64,000 nt of DNA. It comes from UBA6912 sp041611095. GTDB lineage: Bacteria; Actinomycetota; Acidimicrobiia; Spongiisociales; UBA5794. Shown here one piece after another: positions 25,429 through 34,100 of the stretch (the stretch's first letter is position 1; each line of letters starts with the position of its first letter). Under the pieces are notes generated by a model. The model did not search any database. It was not told the DNA's origin and saw only the letters and a list, made by a program, of their open reading frames with translations. Position numbers and translations under genes: made by a program. Location of the stretch: positions 23,272 through 87,271 of the forward strand of contig JBFINP010000006.1 of NCBI GenBank assembly GCA_041611095.1, in the 5' to 3' direction.

Positions 25429-26169
25429 GTGGTCGCGGAGGTCGCGGACGGAGTGACCCGGGTGGCGGGTTCGAGGACGAACCTCTACGTGGTCGCCGAG
25501 GGCGGCTCGATCTGCCTCGTGGACACGGGCTACCCGGGCGACCACGCAAAGATCGTGGCCGGGTTGGCGGCGTTCGGGAAGTCGCTCGCCGACGTGGAGG
25601 CTGTGCTCTTGACGCACGCCCACGTGGACCACATCGGCTCGGCCGAGCGCCTCAGAGCCGAGCACGGCGCAACGGTCCACACCCACGTCGACGAGGCGCC
25701 GCACGCCAAGGGCGAGTACGAGCAGAGAATCACGACCGGCTACATGCTGAGCCGCATGTGGTGGCCGAAGATGGCGGCCTTCGTCCTCAACGCCGTTCGA
25801 TCGGGTGCCGCCAAGGTCGACCATGTCGCCGAGGTCGCAACCTTCGACGGCGCCCAGACACCACTCGATCTGCCGGGGCGACCCGTCCCCGTGTTCACGC
25901 CCGGTCACACCTCAGGACATTGTGCCTACCACTTCCCCGATCGCGGCGTGCTCGTGAGCGGCGACGCACTCGTCACAGAGGATTCGCTCACCCGCGAGAC
26001 CGGGCCGCGGCTCCTGCATTCGTCCTTCAACCACGATCAGGCGGAGGCGGTTCGCTCGCTGGATCGCCTGCGGGGCCTGGCAGCCGACGAGATTCTGCCC
26101 GGTCACGGTGACCCGTATCGGGGCACTCCGGCCCAAGCGGTGGAGATGGCTCTCCACCACGCGGGTTGA
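25429..26169 (+). CDS. MBL-fold metallo-hydrolase
   Basis: 246 aa from GTG 25429, with GAGAGGAG about 6 nt upstream (an earlier GTG at 25411 is possible). The signature LLTHAHVDHIGSAERL (HxHxDH) lies near residue 62, HTSGHCAYHF supplies the next His, DALVTED the bridging Asp and LPGHGDPY the last His. Closest in layout to glyoxalase II-like, YcbL-like and alkyl-sulfatase-related MBL proteins. A YMLSRMWWPKMAAFVLNA helix insert is unusual and could form a hydrophobic lid. Substrate unknown. Confidence 0.82.
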   Translation: MVAEVADGVTRVAGSRTNLYVVAEGGSICLVDTGYPGDHAKIVAGLAAFGKSLADVEAVLLTHAHVDHIGSAERLRAEHGATVHTHVDEAPHAKGEYEQRITTGYMLSRMWWPKMAAFVLNAVRSGAAKVDHVAEVATFDGAQTPLDLPGRPVPVFTPGHTSGHCAYHFPDRGVLVSGDALVTEDSLTRETGPRLLHSSFNHDQAEAVRSLDRLRGLAADEILPGHGDPYRGTPAQAVEMALHHAG

Positions 26170-26274
26170 GCGCCGGGCGAATCGGCCGGTTCGTCCGGCG
26201 GGCGTTGGTGAACAATGCGTGAACTCGTCCCGGGGGCGTCGGGTTGCCGACGCAGGGTGACGTACGATGCTGCG

Positions 26275-26970
26275 ATGGCCGAGCGGGCAGAAGGTGTTCG
26301 AGTGCTCGTCGTCGACGATGAGCCCATGGTGTGCGAGGTGGTGACCGCATACCTCGAGCGAGATGGGTTCGACGTGACCCAGGCGGCCGACGGGCGCTCT
26401 GCGCTCGAGGCATTGCGGAGCGAGCGGCCCGACCTCGTCGTCCTCGACGTGATGCTTCCCGAGGTGGACGGCTTCAGCGTCTTGAGCCAGCTCCGACGCA
26501 CCAGCGACGTACCAGTGATTCTGCTCACGGCGCGGACGGAGGAGCCGGATCGCATCCTTGGGTTCGAGCTGGGCGCCGACGACTATGTTCTAAAGCCTTT
26601 CTCTCCGCGAGAGCTTGCGGCGAGGGTGCGGTCGGTCTTGCGCCGCAGCATGCCGGCGGCGTCCGCGCCACGTCTGGACTTCGACGGGCTGACGATCGAT
26701 GGCGCCACTCGTGAGGTGACGTGCGATGGTTCCACGGTCGAGCTCACGCCCAAGGAGTTCGACCTCCTCGCCTATCTCGCAGCGTCCCCGCGCCAGGTCT
26801 TCTCGCGAGCCCAGCTGCTCGAGCAGGTCTGGGACTCGTCGGCCGACTACCAGGACCCTTCGACCGTCACCGTGCACGTGCGCAGGCTGCGCAAGAAGAT
26901 CGAGATCGACCCGGAGACGCCTCGGTGGATCCACACGGTGTGGGGCGTCGGGTACCGGTTCGAGCCATGA
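26275..26970 (+). CDS. OmpR-family response regulator
   Basis: 231 aa from ATG 26275. Receiver domain (8-118): acidic pair D14-D15, phospho-acceptor D58 in LVVLDVMLP, T in LLTAR and K in LKPFSP. A winged-helix output domain (135-230) follows, with TVELTPKEFDLLAYLA and VTVHVRRLRKKIE...HTVWGVGYRFEP. Its stop overlaps the histidine-kinase start (ATGA), so the two form a two-component system. The target genes cannot be read from the sequence. Confidence 0.93.
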   Translation: MAERAEGVRVLVVDDEPMVCEVVTAYLERDGFDVTQAADGRSALEALRSERPDLVVLDVMLPEVDGFSVLSQLRRTSDVPVILLTARTEEPDRILGFELGADDYVLKPFSPRELAARVRSVLRRSMPAASAPRLDFDGLTIDGATREVTCDGSTVELTPKEFDLLAYLAASPRQVFSRAQLLEQVWDSSADYQDPSTVTVHVRRLRKKIEIDPETPRWIHTVWGVGYRFEP

Positions 26971-28148
26971 GAACCCTCGTATACCTGGGGCTGGCCGTGG
27001 TGGCCTCGATCGCGCTCTTCGAGGTGACGATGCGCCCCTCTGCGGGCGATCGCTCCCAGCTCCTCGTTCTGTTCATCGCGATGGCGGCAGGAACTGCCCT
27101 TCTCGGGTGGGTGATTCCGCGGGTCACAGGCCGTTTCCGGTCGCTGCGGGCCGCCGTGATCGTCCTTGCCGTCGCCTCCATCGTCGCCGTCGCCGTGGCG
27201 GTCGGCGTCGCCGCCCGGCTCATGTTCCTCGAGTCGCACGATCTCCAGCTGCTCACCGTCGTGCTGGGCTTCGGTGTCGGGTTGGGAGTCGTGCTGGCGA
27301 CCACGCTGGCGGCGAGGTTGACTCGAGACCTGGGGCGCATCAGCGGGACGGTGGCGCGGATCGGTGAAGGCGACCTGCGGGTGCGCACCGGGGTCGTGCG
27401 CCCCGACGAACTCGGCGAAGCAGCGGCCGCCGTCGATGTGATGGCATCCCGGCTGGAGGCCGCGGAGGCCGAGCGTCAGCGGAACGAGACGGCCCGCCGG
27501 CACTTCCTCGCCGCGGTCGGCCACGACCTGCGCAGCCCGCTCGCCGCGCTGCGGGCATCGGTCGAGGCGCTCGAAGACGGCCTTGCTCCGGATCCCGATC
27601 GCTACCTGGGCTCGATGCGCAGGGACCTCGACGCCATGGCGCACCTCGTGGACGACCTCTTCCTGCTCGCCACGATCGAGGCCGGAAAGCTGCAATTCGA
27701 TCGGGAGCCGGTCGATCTCGCCGAGCTCGCCGACGAATCCATCGAGGCGCTCCGCCCCGTTGCGGCCGGTCGTAACGTGACGCTGCGGCTGGATGCCGAC
27801 GGCGCCGTATCCGCGCTGGGCGGTCCTGCGGAGTTGGGGAGGGTCATCCGCAACCTGCTCCAGAACGCCATCCGCTTCAGCCCGGAGAACGCCTCGGTGA
27901 CCGTGCGGGTCGCCAACGGCACGACGGCGCGCGTGATCGTCGCCGACGAGGGCCCAGGCTTTCCCGCGTCGATGATCGCAACGGCATTCGAAGAGTTCGT
28001 GACCGGAGATGCGGCCCGGTCCCGAGCTGTCGGCGGCGCCGGCCTGGGTTTGGCGATTGCACGAGGCATCGTCGATGCGCACGGGGGCACGATCTGGGCG
28101 GAGCCCGGGCCGGGCGGGAGGGTTGGTTTCGAGATTCCGGTCACGTGA
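26967..28148 (+). CDS. Sensor histidine kinase
   Basis: 393 aa; the ATG overlaps the regulator stop. Four hydrophobic stretches in residues 1-115 with almost no extracytoplasmic sensor domain suggest it detects a membrane or intramembrane signal. A HAMP domain follows (DLGRISGTVARIGEGDLRVR). The H-box is FLAAVGHDLRSPLAAL with H186. N-box RNLLQNAIRFSP, G1 VADEGPGFP and G2 GAGLGLAIARGIVDAHGG are complete. Phosphorylates the response regulator encoded just upstream. Confidence 0.92.
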   Translation: MRTLVYLGLAVVASIALFEVTMRPSAGDRSQLLVLFIAMAAGTALLGWVIPRVTGRFRSLRAAVIVLAVASIVAVAVAVGVAARLMFLESHDLQLLTVVLGFGVGLGVVLATTLAARLTRDLGRISGTVARIGEGDLRVRTGVVRPDELGEAAAAVDVMASRLEAAEAERQRNETARRHFLAAVGHDLRSPLAALRASVEALEDGLAPDPDRYLGSMRRDLDAMAHLVDDLFLLATIEAGKLQFDREPVDLAELADESIEALRPVAAGRNVTLRLDADGAVSALGGPAELGRVIRNLLQNAIRFSPENASVTVRVANGTTARVIVADEGPGFPASMIATAFEEFVTGDAARSRAVGGAGLGLAIARGIVDAHGGTIWAEPGPGGRVGFEIPVT

Positions 28149-28207
28149 CATTCCCGGCTCACGAAGGCGCGCTCTAACCTCGAGCATCCTGCGATCGAGG
28201 AGATGAA

Positions 28208-28720
28208 GTGACCGAGGCCGTGTCCGCCGAGACCCTGAACAAGGTGCTCTGGAAGATTCCGAACGTACTGTGCCTCGTCGGCTCCCGGTCCGGGGACGAG
28301 TGGAACGGCATGACCCAGAGCTGGGTGACGCAGGTCGCCATGGAACCCGTGCTGGTGGCGGCATCCATCGACGTGAAGGCGGTCACCAACCGGCTGATAC
28401 GTGAGAGCGGCTCGTTCACGATCAACCTGTGGGACAGGGCCGACACCCGGCCCTTCGTCAAGTTCTCGAAACCCGCCACGAAGGACGGCATGACCCTCAA
28501 CGACCGACCCATTCGTGAGGGAACGACCGGGACCCCGATCTTCACCGAGGCGGTTGCGTTCATCGAGTGTCGGGTCTGGCAGGTCGTCGAGTGCGGGACC
28601 CACGACCTCTTCCTCGGCGAGGTGGTCGACGCCGGATTCTCGGGGGACGACGACCCCGACGTCGCCCGTATGGAGGACACGCGGATGAAGTACGGAGGCG
28701 TCAAGCGCGGCGGGCATTGA
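28208..28720 (+). CDS. Flavin reductase-like, FMN-binding split-barrel protein
   Basis: 170 aa, GTG 28208 with GAGGAGATGAA directly upstream. The flavin-reductase-like layout is clear: NGMTQSWVTQVAMEPVLVAASID (FMN phosphate-binding loop), TNRLIRESGSFTINL and ECRVWQVVECGTHDLFLGEVVDA. Such proteins reduce FMN/FAD with NAD(P)H or act as diflavin partners. The C-terminal MKYGGVKRGGH is family-like. Convergent with the DUF4032 gene. Confidence 0.82.
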   Translation: MTEAVSAETLNKVLWKIPNVLCLVGSRSGDEWNGMTQSWVTQVAMEPVLVAASIDVKAVTNRLIRESGSFTINLWDRADTRPFVKFSKPATKDGMTLNDRPIREGTTGTPIFTEAVAFIECRVWQVVECGTHDLFLGEVVDAGFSGDDDPDVARMEDTRMKYGGVKRGGH

Positions 28721-28727
28721 ACCGGCG

Positions 28728-29951
28728 TCAATCGGCGTCCCCGTTGTTCCCCCCGAGGTCGTACCCGGGCATCCCGTCTTCCAGCCATTGGGCGAAGGCC
28801 TCGCCAGTCGGCACGTCTCTTTGCTGGGCCACGGCGATGAGGTAGCGGTGGTGGAGGAAGTCGCAGTAGCGCTGGACGGCGTTGCCGTCTCGTCCCGTCT
28901 GCGCGGCGATCTCGTCGAGCAGAGGTTCGAAGACCTCCACCCGCCAGCGTATCGCCGTGATTGCCTTGCCCGTGGCGCTGTCTTGAGGCCGCGATGCCTC
29001 GAAATAGCGGAGATCGGCGAGGATGATGCGCGCCTGGTGCTCGGCGGCGTCGATACCGGTGAGCTCCCTCAATCGGGTGCGATGGAAGTTGCGGCCGCCG
29101 ACCTTGACTCGTAGCTGGAGGCGCCGTTCCTGTTGATCGTCGAACGGGCTGAGGTCGACGTCCTCGACCTCGAAGCCCAGGGCATTGAGTCGCTCGACAC
29201 GCTCGCGCACCCTATAGCTCTCGTGGGGTCCGATCACGATCGGCTCGTACAGCTCGTTCCACAGCGCCTCGTAGCGGGCGATGACGTCCTCGCCGAGGCG
29301 GAGGTCGGCGTCATCGACGTCGAGGCCCTGCTCCGCGGCGATGTCGGCCATGCCGCCGGCCAGATTGACGAGCATGATGTCGAGGTCGTGCAGACGCTGA
29401 CCCCGAGTCAGCTCGTCGTGGAGCTCGCTGGTCTCGGCGTCGATCATGACGGCTTCGATGGCGCCGGCGTCGTACCGGTAGAGCAGGTTGGAGAGCGAGC
29501 AGTCTCCCCAGAAGCATCCGGCGAGGTGCAGCTCCACGAGCAGACCGGCAACGGCGTCGAGCATCTGATTGCGACGCGAGCCGAAGTTGCCTCCCGAGAT
29601 CAGCTCTCTGTAGGTGAAGGCGTACTTGACGTAACGGGTGATGATGGCCGCGGACCACTCCTGATCGCCGGAAACCCAACCCCGATCGACGAGACCGACG
29701 GCAGTTGCCACCGGGGTCACGCGCTGGCCCAGCGATCGCAGCGTCCGGTATTCGTGCCGGGCAACCCGACGGGGCAGCTCCTTGATGGCGTAGATCTCCT
29801 CGTCATAGACGACGAACCGCACGACGTGGCGATGCACCCCCGTCGGGACCTCCACGAGCCGTGCGTGAGCCCACTCCTCGAGGGGGCGTTCCCACTCGAG
29901 ATCCAGGAAGGCCGGATGGCCCGGTCGAATCGAAAGGGTTGGCGTGCTCAC
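28728..29951 (-). CDS. DUF4032 domain protein (kinase-like N-terminal half)
   Basis: 407 aa. The N-terminal half has a protein-kinase-like pattern: IYAIKELP (Lys), a catalytic-loop-like HLAGCFWGDCSLSNLLY (D...N) and AVMIDAETSE (DFG-like). The C-terminal DUF4032 region has ERLNALGFEVEDVDLSPF and RLQLRVKVGGRNFHRTRLRELTGID. Common and near-universal in Actinobacteria; function unknown. The start is GTG 29951, and downstream in-frame starts would lose the conserved N-terminal strands. Confidence 0.82.
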   Translation of the reverse strand: MSTPTLSIRPGHPAFLDLEWERPLEEWAHARLVEVPTGVHRHVVRFVVYDEEIYAIKELPRRVARHEYRTLRSLGQRVTPVATAVGLVDRGWVSGDQEWSAAIITRYVKYAFTYRELISGGNFGSRRNQMLDAVAGLLVELHLAGCFWGDCSLSNLLYRYDAGAIEAVMIDAETSELHDELTRGQRLHDLDIMLVNLAGGMADIAAEQGLDVDDADLRLGEDVIARYEALWNELYEPIVIGPHESYRVRERVERLNALGFEVEDVDLSPFDDQQERRLQLRVKVGGRNFHRTRLRELTGIDAAEHQARIILADLRYFEASRPQDSATGKAITAIRWRVEVFEPLLDEIAAQTGRDGNAVQRYCDFLHHRYLIAVAQQRDVPTGEAFAQWLEDGMPGYDLGGNNGDAD

Positions 29952-30061
29952 GTGGCCTCCGTGGATGGGTGAGCCTCCGGCGACGGCAGCGACGCTAGCG
30001 ACGCTAGTGCCGTGGGGGCTTCGATGAGGGGATCCGCTCTGTGGCGGGCTAACGTCGGCGC

Positions 30062-30367
30062 ATGGAGCACGTCCCCCGTCGTATCGAGATCGTTGAGGGG
30101 GCCGGCGTCGAGATCACGTGGGAGGACGACTCGGTCACCGAGCTGGATGCCCCCACGTTGCGGGGTGCGTGTATGTGTGCGGTGTGCCGGGAGCCCGCAG
30201 GCGAGGCGGCCACACAGGCCGTCCTCGATGGTGAGGATCCGGTGCGCATCGCGTCTGCGGACCTCGTCGGCGGTTACGCCATCCGTTTCGAGTTCGAGCC
30301 GGATGGGCACGCCACCGGCATCTACCCATTCACCGCGTTGCGTGAGCTGGCGGAACGCTGGGGCTGA
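30062..30367 (+). CDS. DUF971 (gamma-butyrobetaine hydroxylase-like N-terminal) protein
   Basis: 101 aa from ATG 30062. Matches the small DUF971 domain: RIEIVEGAGVEITWEDDS, LRGACMCAVCREP with the CxCxxC-like cysteines that bind zinc in the homologous domain, and DLVGGYAIRFEFEPDGHATGIYPFTAL. Homologues are fused to gamma-butyrobetaine dioxygenase or encoded near Fe-S cluster genes. Overlaps the convergent Nei2 gene by 46 bp. Confidence 0.82.
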   Translation: MEHVPRRIEIVEGAGVEITWEDDSVTELDAPTLRGACMCAVCREPAGEAATQAVLDGEDPVRIASADLVGGYAIRFEFEPDGHATGIYPFTALRELAERWG

Positions 30368-31140
30368 CACCTCGGACACCAGTAGGTGACACGCGCCAGT
30401 GGGCCGTGGCGGTCGGATGCGATGGGCGTTGCGCAGCGGCGGCACGGCCGGCCGGCCCGTCCGTAAACCCAGTAGTTGCCGCGTCCCCGCGTGCCGGTGG
30501 TAGATCGGTTCCCGTCTCCGAGGTTGCCCCGCAAGAGCCGGTGGGCGCGGGCGAAGAGCGCCCGTAGCGTGTCGTTGTCGAGGGCCTCAGGTGCGCTCGC
30601 CGGCCCGAGACCCTCCAGGAACAAGACTTCGCTCTTGTAGACGTTGCCGATCCCCGAGGCCACGGCCTGATCCAGCAGGAGGTCGGCGAGGGTCGCCGCT
30701 CCGGCGTTCCGCGCCCTCTCCACGACGGCGGAGAGCGGCGGATCGGGCTTGGCCAGGTCGGGGCCCAGCCGCTCCAGATCTGCGAGCACGACCTGGGTCG
30801 GTGCGACCTCCACGGTGGGTGCCGCAAAGCAGACGGCCACGGCGCGTGCGACGCGCAGCACTACCCGGGCCTTGCCCTCGGTGACCTTCCAACGCTCGTG
30901 TGGCTCGTAGACATGCCAGCGCCCGGTCATGCCGAGGTGGGTGCGCAACGACCAGCCGTTGTCGGTGTGAACGAGCAGGTGCTTGCCGATCGCTTCGACG
31001 CCGGTGACCCGGTGTCCCCTGAGCCGCCGGCCCTCGCGGCGCACCGCCCGGTGACTGCCCGTCACCTCCACCAGCACCTGGTCCGTCAACGCAAGACCCA
31101 GCCGGCGTGCGGCACGGTGGAGGGTGTCTCCCTCAGGCAC
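30322..31140 (-). CDS. nei2: Endonuclease VIII-type DNA glycosylase (Nei2-like)
   Basis: 272 aa, GTG start at 31140, overlapping the Lhr stop. The catalytic N-terminus is (M)PEGDTLHR (P1, E2 after Met removal). A GKHLLV lysine, the H2TH region DQAVASGIGNVYKSEVL and a C-terminal zinc finger CRRC...WCPRC are present. It excises oxidised pyrimidines or other lesions and cuts the abasic site. Encoded directly after an Lhr helicase, the same order as lhr and nei2 in mycobacteria, implying a joint repair pathway. Confidence 0.88.
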   Translation of the reverse strand: MPEGDTLHRAARRLGLALTDQVLVEVTGSHRAVRREGRRLRGHRVTGVEAIGKHLLVHTDNGWSLRTHLGMTGRWHVYEPHERWKVTEGKARVVLRVARAVAVCFAAPTVEVAPTQVVLADLERLGPDLAKPDPPLSAVVERARNAGAATLADLLLDQAVASGIGNVYKSEVLFLEGLGPASAPEALDNDTLRALFARAHRLLRGNLGDGNRSTTGTRGRGNYWVYGRAGRPCRRCATPIASDRHGPLARVTYWCPRCQPQRSASSRNAVNG

Positions 31141-34100
31141 GGCGAGGCTGACTGTAGGTGAGCCCGCGGTAGCCAGGTGTGAACCCCGCCATGCTCAGAC
31201 GAGGCGCCAGCGGACCGCCGGCGGCCGGGCGGCCATCGATCGTCTCCACGGTGAGCCGGGTGCGGCGCCGCCGCGCCAGCTCGATCAGGGCCGTCACCGC
31301 CGCATCGGGCTCGTTGGTGAACGTGAGCATCGTTCGCCCGCCGCGCTCGACGAACGCCACCAACCGTCCGTCCTCGAGGACGACGTGGGCTCCCGCCCGT
31401 CGTGCCGGTCGGCCTGAGTCATGGTCGGGCCAGGGCACGGTCGCCCCGTACGCATTCGCCGGGTCGGCAGCGGCCAGCACCAGGACGCCTCCGTCCTTTT
31501 CCGATCGCAGCCGGTCGACGGCACCGGGAAGCGCGAACTGCGAGCCGCCCATGCCTTCGATGAAGTAGCCACGCCGGACCTGACCGGTGTCCTCCATCGT
31601 CGCGAAAACCGGGTACAAGCCGGCGAACCCGCCGGGGACACCTTCGGAGAGCACCGCATCGCGGGTCACCACTCCGTACCGCTCCAGAAGCTGGTCGGCG
31701 ACGGCGGTGGCGCGGGTCTCGGGAGCGATCGGATCCCCGACGGCGAGCAGATCGCGGGCAAGGTACCAGCGCCCGGTGCCTGCGGGCGGGGCCGCCGACG
31801 GGAAGACGGGGCCGCGTCCGGCGCGACGCTTCCGCGTCCCGGTCAGGTGGGCGCGGAGCGGGGCCAGGGTGTCATTGGTCACCTCTCCCGCCCAGACGAG
31901 ATCCCACAGCGCAGCCAGCACGTCCTCCACCGGACCGCCCTCGGCCGCCACGTAGAGGTCTCCGAAGAAGCTGGCGCCACGCTCCTCCAGGTGGTGGCGG
32001 AGCACGTCGTGGAGTGGGCTCTGCGGGGGCTCGTCGGTGGGTGGAGAGAACAGCAGCGGCACCTGGTGGCGGATGTAGAGGGAGAGCTTCCCGTCACTCC
32101 TGCCGAGCGGGCCCCGACCCAGCCATACGACCTCGCCGGAGGCGAGCAGCGCATCGAGCATGCCTGGCTGGTACTCGAGCCGGCTCGACAGGACGTCGCT
32201 CTCCAGGATGCTGGCGGGTACGGCCGACCCCTGCAGCTGGCGCACGACCTCCATGAGGCGTGTCGTATGAGGTGCATCGTTGCCGACCCCGTGCCACGCC
32301 GGGAGGAACCGGGCGTGGACGTGGGGCTCGACAGCTTCGATCTCGGCGCGCAGCGCGGCGAGCGAGCGCCGCCGGATGCGGCGGAGCACCTCGACATCCA
32401 CCCATTCCTGATCGGTGCCACCGGGCCGGTACGCGCCCGCCGACACTCGGCCGGCCGCGGCGAGCCGGCCCAGGACCTCGGTGACCGCGGCGATCGGCAG
32501 CCCCAGATCGGAGGCGGCGTCCTCGGCCGGGAAGGGCCCGTGGGTGCGGGCGTAGCGCCCGACCACGTCGCCAAGCGGATCGGGCACCGGTTCGAGCAGC
32601 GTGGGTGGAATCCAGACCGGTGGGTTCACGCCGAGCGCGTCGCGGAGCCGCGCGAGATCTTCGACGGCGGCCAGCCGCTCCTCGCCGTGCATGCGGACCT
32701 CGGCGATCCGTCTGGTTCGGGAGAGCTCCTCGATCCAGTCCTCCCTCGGCTGGCCGGCGGCCGTGCGAGCCGAGATGCCCGGCCGGGTGAGTGGCCCGAG
32801 GTCGCGGAGGGCATCGTGGAGGGCATCGGCCGATGTGATGTGCCGCTCCGGGGCAAGACGCTGCAGTTCGGACTCGACGTCGGCGATGACCTCGGAGTCG
32901 AGGAGGTCACGGAACTGGGGATCGCCCAGGAGCTCTTGGAGCAGGCTGCGGTCGAGCGTGAGTGCGGCGGCGCGTTTCTCGGCTACCGGGGCGTCGTATT
33001 CGTACATGAACGACGCGATGAAGTCGAACATGAGTGACGATGCAAACGGGCTGGGGTTGGCGAGGTCGACGTCGACCACTCGGATCCGCCGTGCGGCCAC
33101 CTCGCCGAGGACCTCGCTGAGCGCCGGGACGTCGAAGTGGTCCTGGAGCACCTCGCGGTAGGTCTCGAGGACGATGGGGAACGACGCGTATTGGCGGGCG
33201 ATCTCGAGGAGGCTGGCGGCCCGGCGCCGCTGCAGCCACAGCGGTGTCCGGGAGCCGGGGCGGCGGCGGGGGAGCAGGAGAGCGCGCGCCGCGGCCTCGC
33301 GGAATCGAGAGGTGAACAGCGCCGAGTCGGCCACCTCTTCGAGGAGCAGCTCGTCCACCTCGTCCGGCTGTAGCAGCAGCGCATCGGCCGCAGGCGGCTC
33401 ATCCACGTCCGGGAACCGGAAGACGATACCGTCGTCGGACCAGATGACGTCGACCTCGCTCCCGATCTCGGCTCGGAGGCGGTGGCGGGCCGCAAGCGCC
33501 CACGGTGCATGGATGCGGGCACCGAACGGCGAGAGCAGCACCATGCGCCAGTCGCCGATCTCGTCGCGGAAGCGTTCGATCACGATCGTCCGGTCCGTCG
33601 GCAGGGTTCCGGTCGCCTCGCGCTCCTCCTCGAGAAACGCCGCAAGGTTGTCGGCCGCCCACTCGTCGAGCCGGTAGCGATCCCGAAGGGTCGTGCGGGC
33701 TGCGTCAGGCTCCATCGCGCCGACCTCCCGCACGAACGCACCGACGGCTCGACCCAGTTCGAGGGGACGGCCCGGGGCGTCGCCGTGCCAGAACGGCATT
33801 CGGGCTGCGGTTTCGCCCGGCGCAGGGGTGACGATGACGCGGTCGTGGGTGATCTCGTCGATGCGCCACGCCGTCGATCCGAGCATGAACACGTCCCCGG
33901 TGCGGCTCTCGTAGACCATCTCCTCGTCGAGCTCGCCAACCCTTCCGCCTTCGGGGAGCGTCACCGTATAGAGGCCACGATCCGGGATCGTCCCTGGGTT
34001 CGTGACCGCCAGCAGCTTGGCGTTCCGGCGAGCCTCGATCCTCCCATCGACGCGATCCCACACGATCCTGGGTCGCAGCTCGGCGAACTCATCGGATGGA

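Noticed and set aside
29990..30007. Tandem GCGACGCTA GCGACGCTA
   Set aside because: Only two copies of a 9-bp unit in a short spacer; too small to interpret.
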